A stretch of DNA of 25,836 bases from an uncultured Clostridia bacterium (GCA_934169535.1 CAKPOC010000007.1:1-25836), one strand, 5' to 3'. Shown: positions 1 through 8,085, counted from the first letter of the stretch. Numbers and translations are program-made. Notes: generated from the letters alone by a model not told the origin.

Positions 1-68
1 ATATAAGTCGTCATTCTAATATTACTCAATATTACAATTTTGTAATATAATTTAATTATGTATCAAGG

Positions 69-303
69 CTATTTCTTAATTTCAGAAATAACCTTTTTTA
101 TTTTAGTATATAGAATTAATATTCCTATACTTAATTTTAAATTGCAAATAGCATACTTACTCAGCCTTAAAGTAGTTAAATTACTCTGAGGATCAACATC
201 TACAACTAACACTCTTTTTCCTTGTTTAGCCAATGCTACACCAAGATTAAAGGTTGTTGTTGTTTTACCAACTCCTCCTTTCTTTTAATTTAGCCACCTT
301 AAT
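69..303 (-). pseudogene. ParA/Soj-type ATPase remnant
   Basis: Reading the minus strand from about 284 to 69 gives KKGGVGKTTTT, then FNLGVALAKQGKRVLVVDVD and PQSNLTTL. This is the deviant Walker A motif and first strand-helix-strand of a ParA/MinD-family partitioning ATPase. An in-frame TAA at 285-287 sits directly before KKGGVGK. The residues IKVA expected just upstream of the motif are readable in another frame at 292-303. After LTTL the frame continues into unrelated residues and stops at 69-71. Only about 45 of the roughly 250 residues of a ParA are present and the start is broken, so this is a dead fragment. It is probably left from a plasmid or integrated element, but that origin is inferred. 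Confidence 0.75.
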
Positions 304-318
304 TTAATAAGATGGCTA
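291..318. repeat. Inverted repeat at the broken start of the ParA remnant
   Basis: TAGCCACCTTA (291-301) pairs with TAAGATGGCTA (308-318) with one G-T type mismatch and a 6-base loop. No T-run follows on either strand, so it is a poor terminator. It overlaps the point where the ParA frame breaks, so it may mark a deletion or insertion junction. It could also be chance in AT-rich DNA. Confidence 0.4.
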
Positions 319-337
319 TGTATTCCATTTCTGGCAT

Positions 338-368
338 AAAAAAAGAACTGACCATTTTTAATCAGTTC
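338..368 (-). terminator. Intrinsic terminator after the 377-523 remnant
   Basis: On the minus strand GAACTGA (complement of 362-368) pairs with TCAGTTC (complement of 345-351), followed by a run of seven T. This is a normal Rho-independent terminator. It lies just beyond the stop codon of the short minus-strand frame ending at 377. Confidence 0.75.
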
Positions 369-376
369 AAATATGT

Positions 377-523
377 TTAATAAATTTTATTTAATTTTAA
401 AATTAGTTCATCAATAGGTTCTGTATATATACCCTGTTTTAATTTATCATTTTTAAATTGTATTAAGGCATTTAAAATTATGTTAGTTTCTATATTTTCC
501 CAGCATCTTTTAATATATCTCTA
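377..523 (-). pseudogene. C-terminal remnant of an unidentified protein
   Basis: The minus strand carries an open stretch of about 48 codons ending in TAA at 377-379. Its last residues include GIYTEPIDELILKLNKIY, with an earlier NIILNALIQF stretch, which reads as a genuine protein C-terminus followed by a good terminator. It has no start codon and is closed upstream by a TAG at 521-523. A neighbouring frame reads VLLVDDRDILKDAGKI before its own stop, which suggests a frameshift near 500-515. I do not recognise the family. With the ParA fragment it indicates that the first 600 bases are decayed coding DNA. Confidence 0.45.
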
Positions 524-595
524 TCATCTACAAGCAGAACTTATCTATTCTAGATGATTATTACATCCAAACTATATACTTCTGTATTATATAGC

Positions 596-629
596 AAAAA
601 GCCGATAATTTCAAGTAATTACCGGCTTT
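596..629 (-). terminator. Terminator downstream of hslO
   Basis: AAAGCCG-ATAATT and AATTA-CCGGCTTT form a hairpin. On the minus strand it is followed by a short T-run (CTTTTTGC). It lies 6 bases beyond the hslO stop codon. Confidence 0.7.
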
Positions 630-634
630 GCAAT

Positions 635-1507
635 TTATGACATTAATTTTTTTAGGTCATCTTTTGAGAATTCATATTTTGTATTACAAAAATTGCAAAC
701 AATTTCTATTTTCTCTTCTTCTTCTATAATTTTTGTAAGTTCTCCTTTCCCTAAAGCTATTAAACTTTTTTCTGTTTTTTCTCTTGAACAGTTACATCTA
801 TACTTTGGCTCTATCTCATTTAATATTTCTAAATTTTCATCTCCGCAAACTTTTTTTGCAATTTCTTCTAAACTCATATTTTGGTCAAGCATTTTGCTTA
901 TAGGGTCTATATTTTTTATTTGATTTTCTATTTTTTCAATTTCTTCTTCTGTTGCATCTGGCATTAATGACAATTTATATCCCCCTGCTGCTCGTATTCC
1001 TTCTTTGTCAACAAGCACGCCTAAAGCCACAACCGATGGTGTTTGCTCTGAAGTTGCAAAATAATTCGTAAAGTCTTCTGCAATTTCTCCAGTTACAATA
1101 GGAGTCATTCCAACATAAGGCTTACCAACTCCTAAATCCTTTATTACATACAACATTCCATTTTTTCCAACAGCCATTCCCACATTTAATTTTCCATTTT
1201 CCTTATTCAGCGGAAGTTCTACTTTAGAATTTGAAACATAGCCCTTTACATTTCCGCTTTTATCACCAACTGCTGTTATAATCCCTAAAGGTCCATCACC
1301 TTTAAGCTGATTTGTAATCGTTCCTTTTTCTTCTTTTAGCTCATATCCCATTATGCTAGTCATTGTAAGCATTCTGCCTAAAGCGGCAGCAGATGTTGGC
1401 GTTAGGTCATGAATTTGGGTTGCCTCGGCCACTATATTCTTTGAAGATATACATTTTATGCTCACTTTTCCGCCATAAGCTAAACAATCTATTATTCTGT
1501 CTTTCAT
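635..1507 (-). CDS. hslO: Hsp33 redox-regulated holdase chaperone
   Basis: Hsp33 is a cytoplasmic chaperone that oxidative stress activates through disulfide formation in a C-terminal zinc site, after which it holds unfolding proteins. The product is 290 aa, the family's usual length. The N-terminal domain shows the family signature (DLTPTSAAALGRML, the KGDGPLG segment, GYVSNSKVELPL). The C-terminus carries the zinc-binding cysteines as YRCNCS and VCNFCNTKY, i.e. CxC plus CxxC. I chose the ATG at 1505-1507 (MKDRIIDCLAYGG) because AAAGGAG precedes it at good spacing. An earlier in-frame ATG at 1537 would add ten residues. It lies 35 bases after the end of the prepilin-SUMF1 gene on the same strand, so the two may be co-transcribed. 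It is terminated at 596-629. Confidence 0.95.
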   Translation of the reverse strand: MKDRIIDCLAYGGKVSIKCISSKNIVAEATQIHDLTPTSAAALGRMLTMTSIMGYELKEEKGTITNQLKGDGPLGIITAVGDKSGNVKGYVSNSKVELPLNKENGKLNVGMAVGKNGMLYVIKDLGVGKPYVGMTPIVTGEIAEDFTNYFATSEQTPSVVALGVLVDKEGIRAAGGYKLSLMPDATEEEIEKIENQIKNIDPISKMLDQNMSLEEIAKKVCGDENLEILNEIEPKYRCNCSREKTEKSLIALGKGELTKIIEEEEKIEIVCNFCNTKYEFSKDDLKKLMS

Positions 1508-1542
1508 AAATTTCTCCTTTTGTCTATTTATTGTCATCCTAT

Positions 1543-2793
1543 TCAGAGCTTTCGCCTCTGGTGCTCACGCTCTAGACTCCAGTAGTAATTATTAAAGTGG
1601 GACGAGTACCGCTCGAAGTAGTTTCTGTTGGTAGGACGGCTGTCGTAGCGACCAGAAGCTGTAGCGTAAGATCCATCGATATTATAGTAACCTCCACGGC
1701 GAGCACGGTTGTTGGCGTAGCTCGCCTCCTGCGTCCATTCATAGCAATTTCCAGCTATATCATACATATTATTTGCTTTCCATGCTTCACTATATCCTGT
1801 GTTTTGTTTTTTTCCTTTTCCTGTTTCTGTGTTATCTGCATAGTTTCCCCATGAACTTGAATTTATTATATCCTTTTTTTCTCCTTTTGCCTTTATAAAA
1901 TTACATGTAGCATCCCACTGGCATCCCCATATCATCCTTATAGCAATTCCTTCTTTATCTGTTCCTAGTTTTTTACATGCATTATATAAATCATACCAGT
2001 CTGTATCCGTTATTGTTTTTCCTGACTTTTCTGCTGGGTTATCTACTGTTCCAGAAAGTTCATATCTTCCTACATAAAATCCTCCATACTTTTTTACGCT
2101 TTTTACCATTGTTTCATATTCATCTTTAAACAATTCTGCCATTTGCTTTAATGTTCCATTATCTCCTACTATTTTTTTGTAGTTTGCCGCATCATAACCA
2201 TCACTTCCAACTACTAAGTCTGGCTCACGATAATTGTTCGTTGTCCCTGGGGTTGTCCTTGTTTTTTCACTTAATATTTCAGATTTTGAATATAATTTTG
2301 TTTTTACTGGATCTACGTCTGTTGTTCCACATAATTTATATTCCGTAGTATTTGCTGTATTCCATAATTTTGTTACATCATCTACTGGTACCCAAACCCA
2401 TTGGTTTCCACTTAGATTATTTAAAATCTTTCCATCTTCCGTAACCTTTGTTTTATCGCTTTCATCATCAGATATTACTAGCCCTGTGTCTTTTGTTCCT
2501 CCTATGTAATAATAGCCATTTGGTATTGGCACTCCATTTACTTCTGTTATTTGGCTTGTTGTTTCCTTTGTCATCTCATCTATATAGTCTGCTGCAGAAT
2601 TTAGCTTTGTTTGTTCATCTTCATCTGCCTGGTTTGTTTCTTTTTTAGCTTTTTTGGCCTGGGTTATTATTCCATTATTGCCTAATACTAAGTTTATTGA
2701 AACTCCTGCGAGTATTAATAGCACAACGATTGTAACAACAAGAGCCACCAATGTTATTCCTGACTTCGATTTTATTTTCTGTTTTCTAAACAT
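1543..2793 (-). CDS. Prepilin-like protein with SUMF1/C-lectin-type C-terminal domain, candidate DGR target
   Basis: The 416-aa product begins with a type IV prepilin-like signal: a short basic leader, then SGITLVALVVTIVVLLILAG, with predicted cleavage after Gly12. Glu+5 of classical pilins is replaced by Ala. A Lys/Asp-rich linker (about 38-75) follows. The rest resembles formylglycine-generating-enzyme/SUMF1 folds: NQWVWVPV, GGFYVGRYE, WDATCNF, NNMYDIAGNCYEW, RRGGYY. Catalysis is doubtful, and such folds are often binding modules. From residue 354 codon use changes sharply (see the variable-region entry). The last 25 or so residues look frame-shifted, since another frame reads SSGTRPTLIII and stops at 1572-1574. 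The start has AAGGAGG 8 bases upstream. The product is probably displayed on the cell surface through a pilus or secretion apparatus (inference). Confidence 0.85.
   Translation of the reverse strand: MFRKQKIKSKSGITLVALVVTIVVLLILAGVSINLVLGNNGIITQAKKAKKETNQADEDEQTKLNSAADYIDEMTKETTSQITEVNGVPIPNGYYYIGGTKDTGLVISDDESDKTKVTEDGKILNNLSGNQWVWVPVDDVTKLWNTANTTEYKLCGTTDVDPVKTKLYSKSEILSEKTRTTPGTTNNYREPDLVVGSDGYDAANYKKIVGDNGTLKQMAELFKDEYETMVKSVKKYGGFYVGRYELSGTVDNPAEKSGKTITDTDWYDLYNACKKLGTDKEGIAIRMIWGCQWDATCNFIKAKGEKKDIINSSSWGNYADNTETGKGKKQNTGYSEAWKANNMYDIAGNCYEWTQEASYANNRARRGGYYNIDGSYATASGRYDSRPTNRNYFERYSSHFNNYYWSLEREHQRRKL
1545..1573 (-). repeat. Nested hairpin at the end of the candidate variable region
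   Basis: On the coding (minus) strand AGAGC (from 1573) pairs with GCTCT (to 1545). Inside it, AGAGGC-GAAA-GCTCT (1559-1545) can fold as a short stem with a GAAA tetraloop and one bulged G. Short hairpins with GRNA-type loops just past the variable repeat are known to promote homing in the Bordetella phage DGR. The position here fits, but the stem is short. Confidence 0.4.
1545..1734 (-). other. Candidate DGR variable region at the 3' end of the prepilin-SUMF1 gene
   Basis: Directly after the Trp codon of GNCYEW, the 46 codons from 1734 down to 1597 include 21 ending in C and 7 ending in G. In the 22 codons before it only TGC ends in C. The encoded residues are rich in Tyr, Asn, Ser, Asp and Arg, mostly as TAC, AAC, AGC, GAC and CGC. 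That is the spectrum expected when adenines of AAC codons are randomised, as in diversity-generating retroelements. A GC-rich block and a hairpin follow at the end. No second copy (template repeat) and no reverse transcriptase are visible in this window. Confidence 0.5.
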
Positions 2794-2912
2794 CTCTTTT
2801 TCCTCCTTTGTTTTTTATATTTAGATTACAAATACATCACCACCATTTTACTATTCTTTGTTTTCTTTTGCAATATTTTTTTAGCTTTTTAATTTATATT
2901 TTAATTTGCTAT

Positions 2913-5900
2913 TTACAATATTATTTCTTTATTTAAATATAGGCTAAAAATTTCTACTTTACTTACTTTAATATTTAGTGCCTGCTCCAAAGCTTTTTGG
3001 TAAAGCTCAAGTTGTAGTTTGTATTTTTTTACAAGGTCTTGCTCATCTTTTACAAAGTCTGTTTTATAATCCACTAAAGTAATCTCACCATTTTGGTTTA
3101 TATAGTATAAATCTATAACACCCTGCACTAAAATATTTTCATCTGCGCCCTTATCTACATTTTCATAAAGTGAACTTGCTTTTGTAGTTATATAAAATGG
3201 TTGCTCTTTACAAATCTTGCTTGCTTTTGAAAGCTCCTTCCACAAGTTTGATTTAGTATATTCTATCAATTTCTTTATATTAATTACACTCTTTTCTTCC
3301 TGAGTAATTAAATTTTTGTTTACCAATTCTTGCAACATTTCTTCTATTTTTTCATAATTATATTCTTGCTTTTCATTCATTTTTTGAACACACAAGTGCA
3401 TTAAAGTTCCTTTTTGCGCATTTGAAATTTTAGATACATCTTCTTTTAAGAAATTAGGCATTTCATTTAGTTCAACCTTTTTATTTTCTTCTGTCTTATT
3501 TTTTCTTGTTTGTTCCTCTATGTTAAGTAAATTTTGTGCTTCTTTTATTTTTGTTACAGAAGTTTTAGTTGGCAAATCTTCTACATTCTTAAATTTATAT
3601 TGCCATTTTATAATTTTTTTTATTTCTTCTTCATTTTTTGAATCTGCTAAACTTTTAAATTTCTCAAAAATATTTTTTTCTTCACTTTCTTCAGCATTTT
3701 TAGCCTCTATTTCATTTTTATTTACAATATCTAAAGAAAATATATCTTTTGTTTTTTCTACTCCTTCTTTTAAATATATAAGCTCCAACCAATCCAAATA
3801 AGTTTTATATTTTCCAATTAAATATGGATTAATTTTTTTATCGTTTTTATATACTTCTAAAAGTTTCATTTTCTCTTGCATTTTTTTGTTTGCTTGTTTT
3901 TGTCTGCCTACAATAATTAGTTTTTCTTTTGCTCTAGTTAATGCTACATATAAAATTCTCATTTCTTCCGAAATTGCTTCATCTTTACTTTTTATTGCTA
4001 AAGCTTTTTTAGTAAGCGTTGGAAATTCTATTTTCATTTTTTCATTTATATACTGAACGCCCAATCCTAAATCTTGATCTAGTAAAATTGGCTCATTTAA
4101 ATCTTTAAAATTAAATTGTTTCCCATATCCGCCAATTATTACAACAGGAAATTCTAGTCCTTTACTTTTGTGTATTGTCATAATTCTTACAACATTTTCG
4201 TTTTCACTAATTAATTTTGCAGAATTAAAATCTTCGCTATTAAATTTAATTTTATCTATAAAATTTATAAAATTAAATAATCCTTTAAAGCTTGCACTTT
4301 CATATTGTTTTGCCCTTTCAAACAGCATTTTTAAATTTTGAATTCTTATTTCTCCATTTGGCATTAAACTTACATAATTCATATATCCTGTTTTTATATA
4401 TATGTTCCAAATCCATTCGTCTAATGCCATATATTCTTCATCTTTTCTTAATTCTTCTAATAATTCCAAGAATTTTTTTACCTTTTCATTATTACTATTT
4501 GCAAGCAATGCCTCATAAAAATTACCGTCTTTGTTCTTTATTCTTATTTCTATCAATTCATTATCCGAAAAATTTCCTATTGGCGAACGCATTACTGTAA
4601 CTAGCGGAATATCTTGCATTGGATTATTTATAATTTTTAAAAGAGACATAATAGTTTCTATTTCAATTGACTGTAAATATTCGCCAGAACTTTCGCTATA
4701 CACAGGAATTCCCAAGTCTGCAATTTCTTTTTCATATATTCCTGCAACATTTGAAGTGCTTCTTAACAGAACTGCAAAATCTCTATACTGAACGTCTCTT
4801 ATTTTTCCCTTTATGCTTACTTTAAATTTATTATCTACCAGTTCTTTAATTTTTTTGGCCGCAAATCTTGCCTCTAAAACTATATCTTCTTCACTTTCTT
4901 CATTACTTTCACTATTTTCGTCATCTTTCCAAGCCGAAATTTCTTCTTTATCTGTTTCTATTACAAAAATTTCTGTATTTAGTTTTTCTTTTGTGTCTGG
5001 GTAACTTGCTCCTAAATTCAAATACTCTTCTTCAGTATAGTCAATTTCACCTAAAGTTTTGCTCATCAAATCTTCAAAAACCAAATTTGTAAATTCTAGT
5101 ATATTTTTTCTACTTCTAAAATTTTTAAATAATTGAATTTTTCTATCATCATTATTTTGTGGGTCAATTTTATACGAATTGTATTTTTCTAAAAATAGCT
5201 GTGGACGTGCTTGTCTAAATTTATATATACTTTGTTTTACATCTCCAACCATAAAAATATTTTTACCATTTGACACGCTTGTTAGCAAATACTCCTGAAC
5301 CAAATTACTATCTTGATATTCATCTATTGCAATTTCTGCAAATTTTGCTTCATATCTTTTGGCTACATCTGTTTTTTGAACATTGCCATTTTCATCTTTT
5401 TTAATTAAAATGTTTAATGCTAAATGTTCCATGTCGCTAAAGTCCATAATATTTTTTTCGCGTTTAGCTTCGTCAAATTTCTTGGTAAACTCAAAAATTA
5501 AATTTTTTAGTTTTTCACTCATCTCTTGCATGTATATAATTTCGTCACTTGCCTCGCTTGACTTTGTGTTTATTAGTGACTTTATTTTATTTATTTCTGT
5601 CTTTACGCTGTCTCTTACTTCTTTTGCTTCATCCTTATAATCATTTGTAACTTTCTTGTCCACTGGCCATGTTTTAAATGACAAGTTCTCCAACTTTTCA
5701 AAAGTTTTGTCCCAATCATTTATGCTTTTAATTATTTCGTTTACGTTAATTATGTCTTGTGAAATTGTATCTGCAAATTTTTCAAGCTCTGGAAATCTGT
5801 TTAATTTTTGCTTTGTTCTTTCTAGCCTTAGCGCTGCATTTTCAAGTGTTTGGTCTATTTTTGAAATTATAATTTTGCCCCATATTGTATTATTAAAATT

Positions 5901-6513
5901 GTTTTCATCAACCCTTTTTAACTTTTCTACACTTTCTTCTAACCAATCATTTGGAAAAGGTGCTGACTGCATATAATTATAAATTTTTAGTATTAGATCT
6001 TTTAATTCTTCGTCTTTATTGTAATGTGTATATGTATCAATTAGTGATATAAAATCTTCATCATTTGATATATATTTTTCTTCAAAAATATCGTCTAATA
6101 TTTCCTGCTTTAGCAATATCATTTCTGTTTCATCTGCAACTCTTGCATTTGCAGATACATTTATTTCAAAAAAATTATTTTTTATTATGTCCAAACAAAA
6201 TGAATCAATTGTGCAAATGCTCGCTTTATTTAATAATACAATTTGCCTTTGCAAATTTTCGTCATCTGGGTTTTCTTCTAACTTTTTATAAATTGCATCT
6301 AATATTCTTTCTCTCATTTCACTTGCTGCACTATTGGTAAAAGTTACAACTAATATTTTATCTATATCTACTTTGTCTTCTATTATTTTTCTAATTATTC
6401 TTTCTACTAAAACTGCTGTTTTTCCGGCTTCCAGCAGCAGCTGCAACTAATATATTTGAGTTCTTTTTAGTAATTGCATTTTCTTGTTCTTTTGTCCACT
6501 TTACTTCTGACAT
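2913..6513 (-). pseudogene. addA: AddA helicase-nuclease subunit, frameshifted in Walker A
   Basis: AddA is the UvrD-like helicase and RecB-type nuclease subunit of AddAB, which processes double-strand breaks for RecA loading. The reading frame starts at ATG 6511-6513 (MSEVKWTKEQENAITKK) behind GGGAG. It reaches ILVAAAAG and then shifts, because GGAAGCCGG at 6424-6432 has one extra base relative to the GGA GCC GGA needed for AGAGKTAVL. From there to 2913 the frame is intact for about 1,170 residues. It includes FTNSAASEMRERI, IDEYQDSNLVQEYLL near residue 397, VGDVKQSIYKFRQARP, YVALTRAKEKLII, and the nuclease motif VDYKTD near residue 1147. All other motifs are well kept, so the lesion is either recent or a sequencing/assembly error. 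addB, the usual partner, is not adjacent: a plus-strand gene diverges immediately upstream. Confidence 0.9.
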
Positions 6514-6609
6514 CTTTTGCTCCCTTCTTTTGCTATATATTATAATATTTTTTTAAATTTAGCAATAATTTTAAATAATTTGTTAATACTAAAAATGGGA
6601 GGAAAACTA

Positions 6610-7048
6610 ATGGAAGATAATAATATTAATTTAACAATTTTAAATGAAATCAACAAAGCCGCTAAAACTGGAATGGACTCAATTTCGTATCTGATGAAAA
6701 AGGTTGGAGATGAAGAAATGAAAGAAAATTTAGTATTTCAGTATTCTGAATATGGTAAGGTTCTTGATCGCGTAAATACTGAATTTGACAAATATGGAGA
6801 AATTCCTGATGAACAACCGGTTACTACTAAAATGATGGGCTGGATGGGCACTCAGGTAAATACAATTTCGGATAAAAGTAATTCTCACATAGCAGAAATT
6901 ATGATTCAGGGCCGGTGATATGGGAATTATTGAATGTCAAAAACTTTTAAATCACAACCCCAAAGCTGCTTCTTCTGTAAAAAATATTTTAAATGATTTT
7001 ATGACTATGCAAAGAAATAACATTGAAAAAATGAAAACATTTTTATAA
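6610..7048 (+). pseudogene. Small helical protein gene with a frameshift, family unknown
   Basis: The gene starts at ATG 6610 behind GGGAGG and reads MEDNNINLTILNEINKAAKT for about 100 residues until TGA at 6916-6918 (ending MIQGR). The next frame continues without interruption as DMGIIECQKLLNHNPKAASS and on to EKMKTFL with TAA at 7046-7048, immediately before a good terminator. Removing one base from the run CAGGGCCGG (6907-6915) would restore a single protein of about 145 aa. The sequence is amphipathic and Met/Lys/Glu-rich with long predicted helices (TGMDSISYLMKKV), suggesting a four-helix bundle, but I cannot name the family. It diverges from addA. The gene is either decaying or carries a sequencing error. 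Confidence 0.7.
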
Positions 7049-7058
7049 AAAATTGTAA

Positions 7059-7083
7059 AAAGCCTTTATTCTAAGGCTTTTTT
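7059..7083 (+). terminator. Intrinsic terminator after the small helical-protein gene
   Basis: AAAGCCTT (7059-7066) pairs with AAGGCTTT (7073-7080), followed by a T-run to 7083. It lies 10 bases beyond the TAA at 7048, which supports 7048 as the true gene end. Confidence 0.9.
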
Positions 7084-7084
7084 G

Positions 7085-7093
7085 TGTTATAAT
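7085..7093 (+). promoter_or_regulatory. Extended -10 promoter of the SPFH gene
   Basis: TG-T-TATAAT at 7085-7093 is a perfect extended -10 element directly after the preceding terminator. The -35 position falls inside the terminator hairpin and is poor (TTTATT), as is common for extended -10 promoters. The SPFH start codon is 32 bases downstream behind AAAGGAGG. Confidence 0.7.
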
Positions 7094-7124
7094 AGTATTG
7101 CAAAAAATAAAGGAGGACTAAAAT

Positions 7125-8039
7125 ATGGTATATTTTTTAGCCGCAATACTTATTATAATTTTAGTTATTGCAATAAAATCAGTAAAAGTAGTAAGACAAT
7201 CTGAAGTTTATATTATTGAGCGATTAGGTAAATTTCATAAAATAGCAGATGCAGGTCTTACAATTATAATTCCTTTTGTAGATAGAGTTAGAAGCGTTGT
7301 TAGTTTAAAGCAACAAACAATGGATGTTCCACCTCAAGGAGTTATTACTAAAGATAATGTTACAATTACAATAGATACTGTTGTATTTTATAAAGTTACA
7401 GATCCAGCAAAAGCTGTGTATGAAATTCAAAGTTTGAAAAAAGGTATTGAATATTTAGCAATCACAACAATTCGTGATATTGTTGGTAAAATGGACTTAG
7501 ATGCAACATTCAGTTCTAGAGATTTAATAAACGAAGAATTAAGAGCAATATTAGACGAAGCTACAGACCAATGGGGTTGCAAAATAGACAGAGTTGAAAT
7601 AAAAGATATCACCCCTCCTGCAGACATTAGAGATGCAATGGAAAAGCAAATGAATGCAGAGAGAAATAAAAGAGCTCAAATTCTTCAAGCAGAAGGTGAA
7701 AGACAAGCAGCTATCACATTAGCACAAGGAAAAAAGGAAGCTGCTATACTAGAAGCAGAAGCTGAAAAAGAAGCTAAAATTAGAAGAGCTGCCGGTGAAG
7801 CAGAAGCTATTAAAAAAGTTGCAGAAGCAAAAGCTGACGAAGTAAAACTTGTTTATGATGCAATGATGAAAGCAAAACCAAATGATACTTTAGTTCAATT
7901 AAAATCATTAGAAGCTTTACAAGACATTGCAAATGGCGAAGCAAATAAAGTATTTATTCCGTTTGATGCAACTAACGCTTTAGCAGGACTTGGCGCAGCA
8001 AAAGAAATGTTAACAAATAACAAACAAGAAAATAAATAA
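7125..8039 (+). CDS. SPFH/stomatin-family membrane protein (QmcA/paraslipin type)
   Basis: The 304-aa product starts with one membrane segment (about 3-20), then an SPFH (band 7) domain: VVRQSEVYIIERLGKFHK, AGLTIIIPFVDRV, MDVPPQGVITKDNV, FYKVTDPAKAVYEI. A long Ala/Glu/Lys coiled coil follows (about 165-250, AEGERQAA and EAEAEKEAKIRRAAGEAEAI). Stomatin-like proteins of this length oligomerise in the membrane and act in membrane-quality control or microdomain organisation; the substrate here is unknown. An NfeD-type partner often sits next to SPFH genes, but none is present. The gene is monocistronic, between its own promoter and a bidirectional terminator. It is one of only two plus-strand genes in the window. 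Confidence 0.93.
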   Translation: MVYFLAAILIIILVIAIKSVKVVRQSEVYIIERLGKFHKIADAGLTIIIPFVDRVRSVVSLKQQTMDVPPQGVITKDNVTITIDTVVFYKVTDPAKAVYEIQSLKKGIEYLAITTIRDIVGKMDLDATFSSRDLINEELRAILDEATDQWGCKIDRVEIKDITPPADIRDAMEKQMNAERNKRAQILQAEGERQAAITLAQGKKEAAILEAEAEKEAKIRRAAGEAEAIKKVAEAKADEVKLVYDAMMKAKPNDTLVQLKSLEALQDIANGEANKVFIPFDATNALAGLGAAKEMLTNNKQENK

Positions 8040-8050
8040 TCCCATAAATT

Positions 8051-8085
8051 AAAAATGAAGTACCAAAAGGTGCTTCATTTTTTTA
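8051..8085. terminator. Bidirectional terminator between SPFH and rarA
   Basis: ATGAAGTACC (8055-8064) pairs with GGTGCTTCAT (8069-8078), with an A-run before and a T-run after. It therefore terminates on both strands between the convergent genes. The plus-strand T-run overlaps the rarA stop codon. Confidence 0.88.

Noticed and set aside
31..46. Perfect palindrome ATTACAA-TT-TTGTAAT
   Set aside because: Short and AT-only apart from two bases, in decayed DNA. Expected by chance at this base composition.
1545..1734. CRISPR array or tandem repeats as the explanation for the GC-rich block
   Set aside because: No repeated unit was found within the block. It is a single coding segment with NNC bias.
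1545..1734. Horizontal transfer of a high-GC gene end
   Set aside because: The block starts at one codon within a single conserved domain, and the excess is of C-ending Tyr/Asn/Ser/Asp/Arg codons. Adenine mutagenesis explains this better than a recombinant tail, though transfer is not strictly excluded.
1597..2648. Plus-strand open frames opposite the prepilin-SUMF1 gene
   Set aside because: Antisense shadows. The minus-strand frame has a signal sequence, domain motifs and a ribosome site.
6514..6609. Divergent promoter pair between addA and the small helical gene
   Set aside because: A TATAAT for addA is present (complement of 6539-6544), but no acceptable -35 box at the right distance. 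The plus-strand candidate is weaker still.
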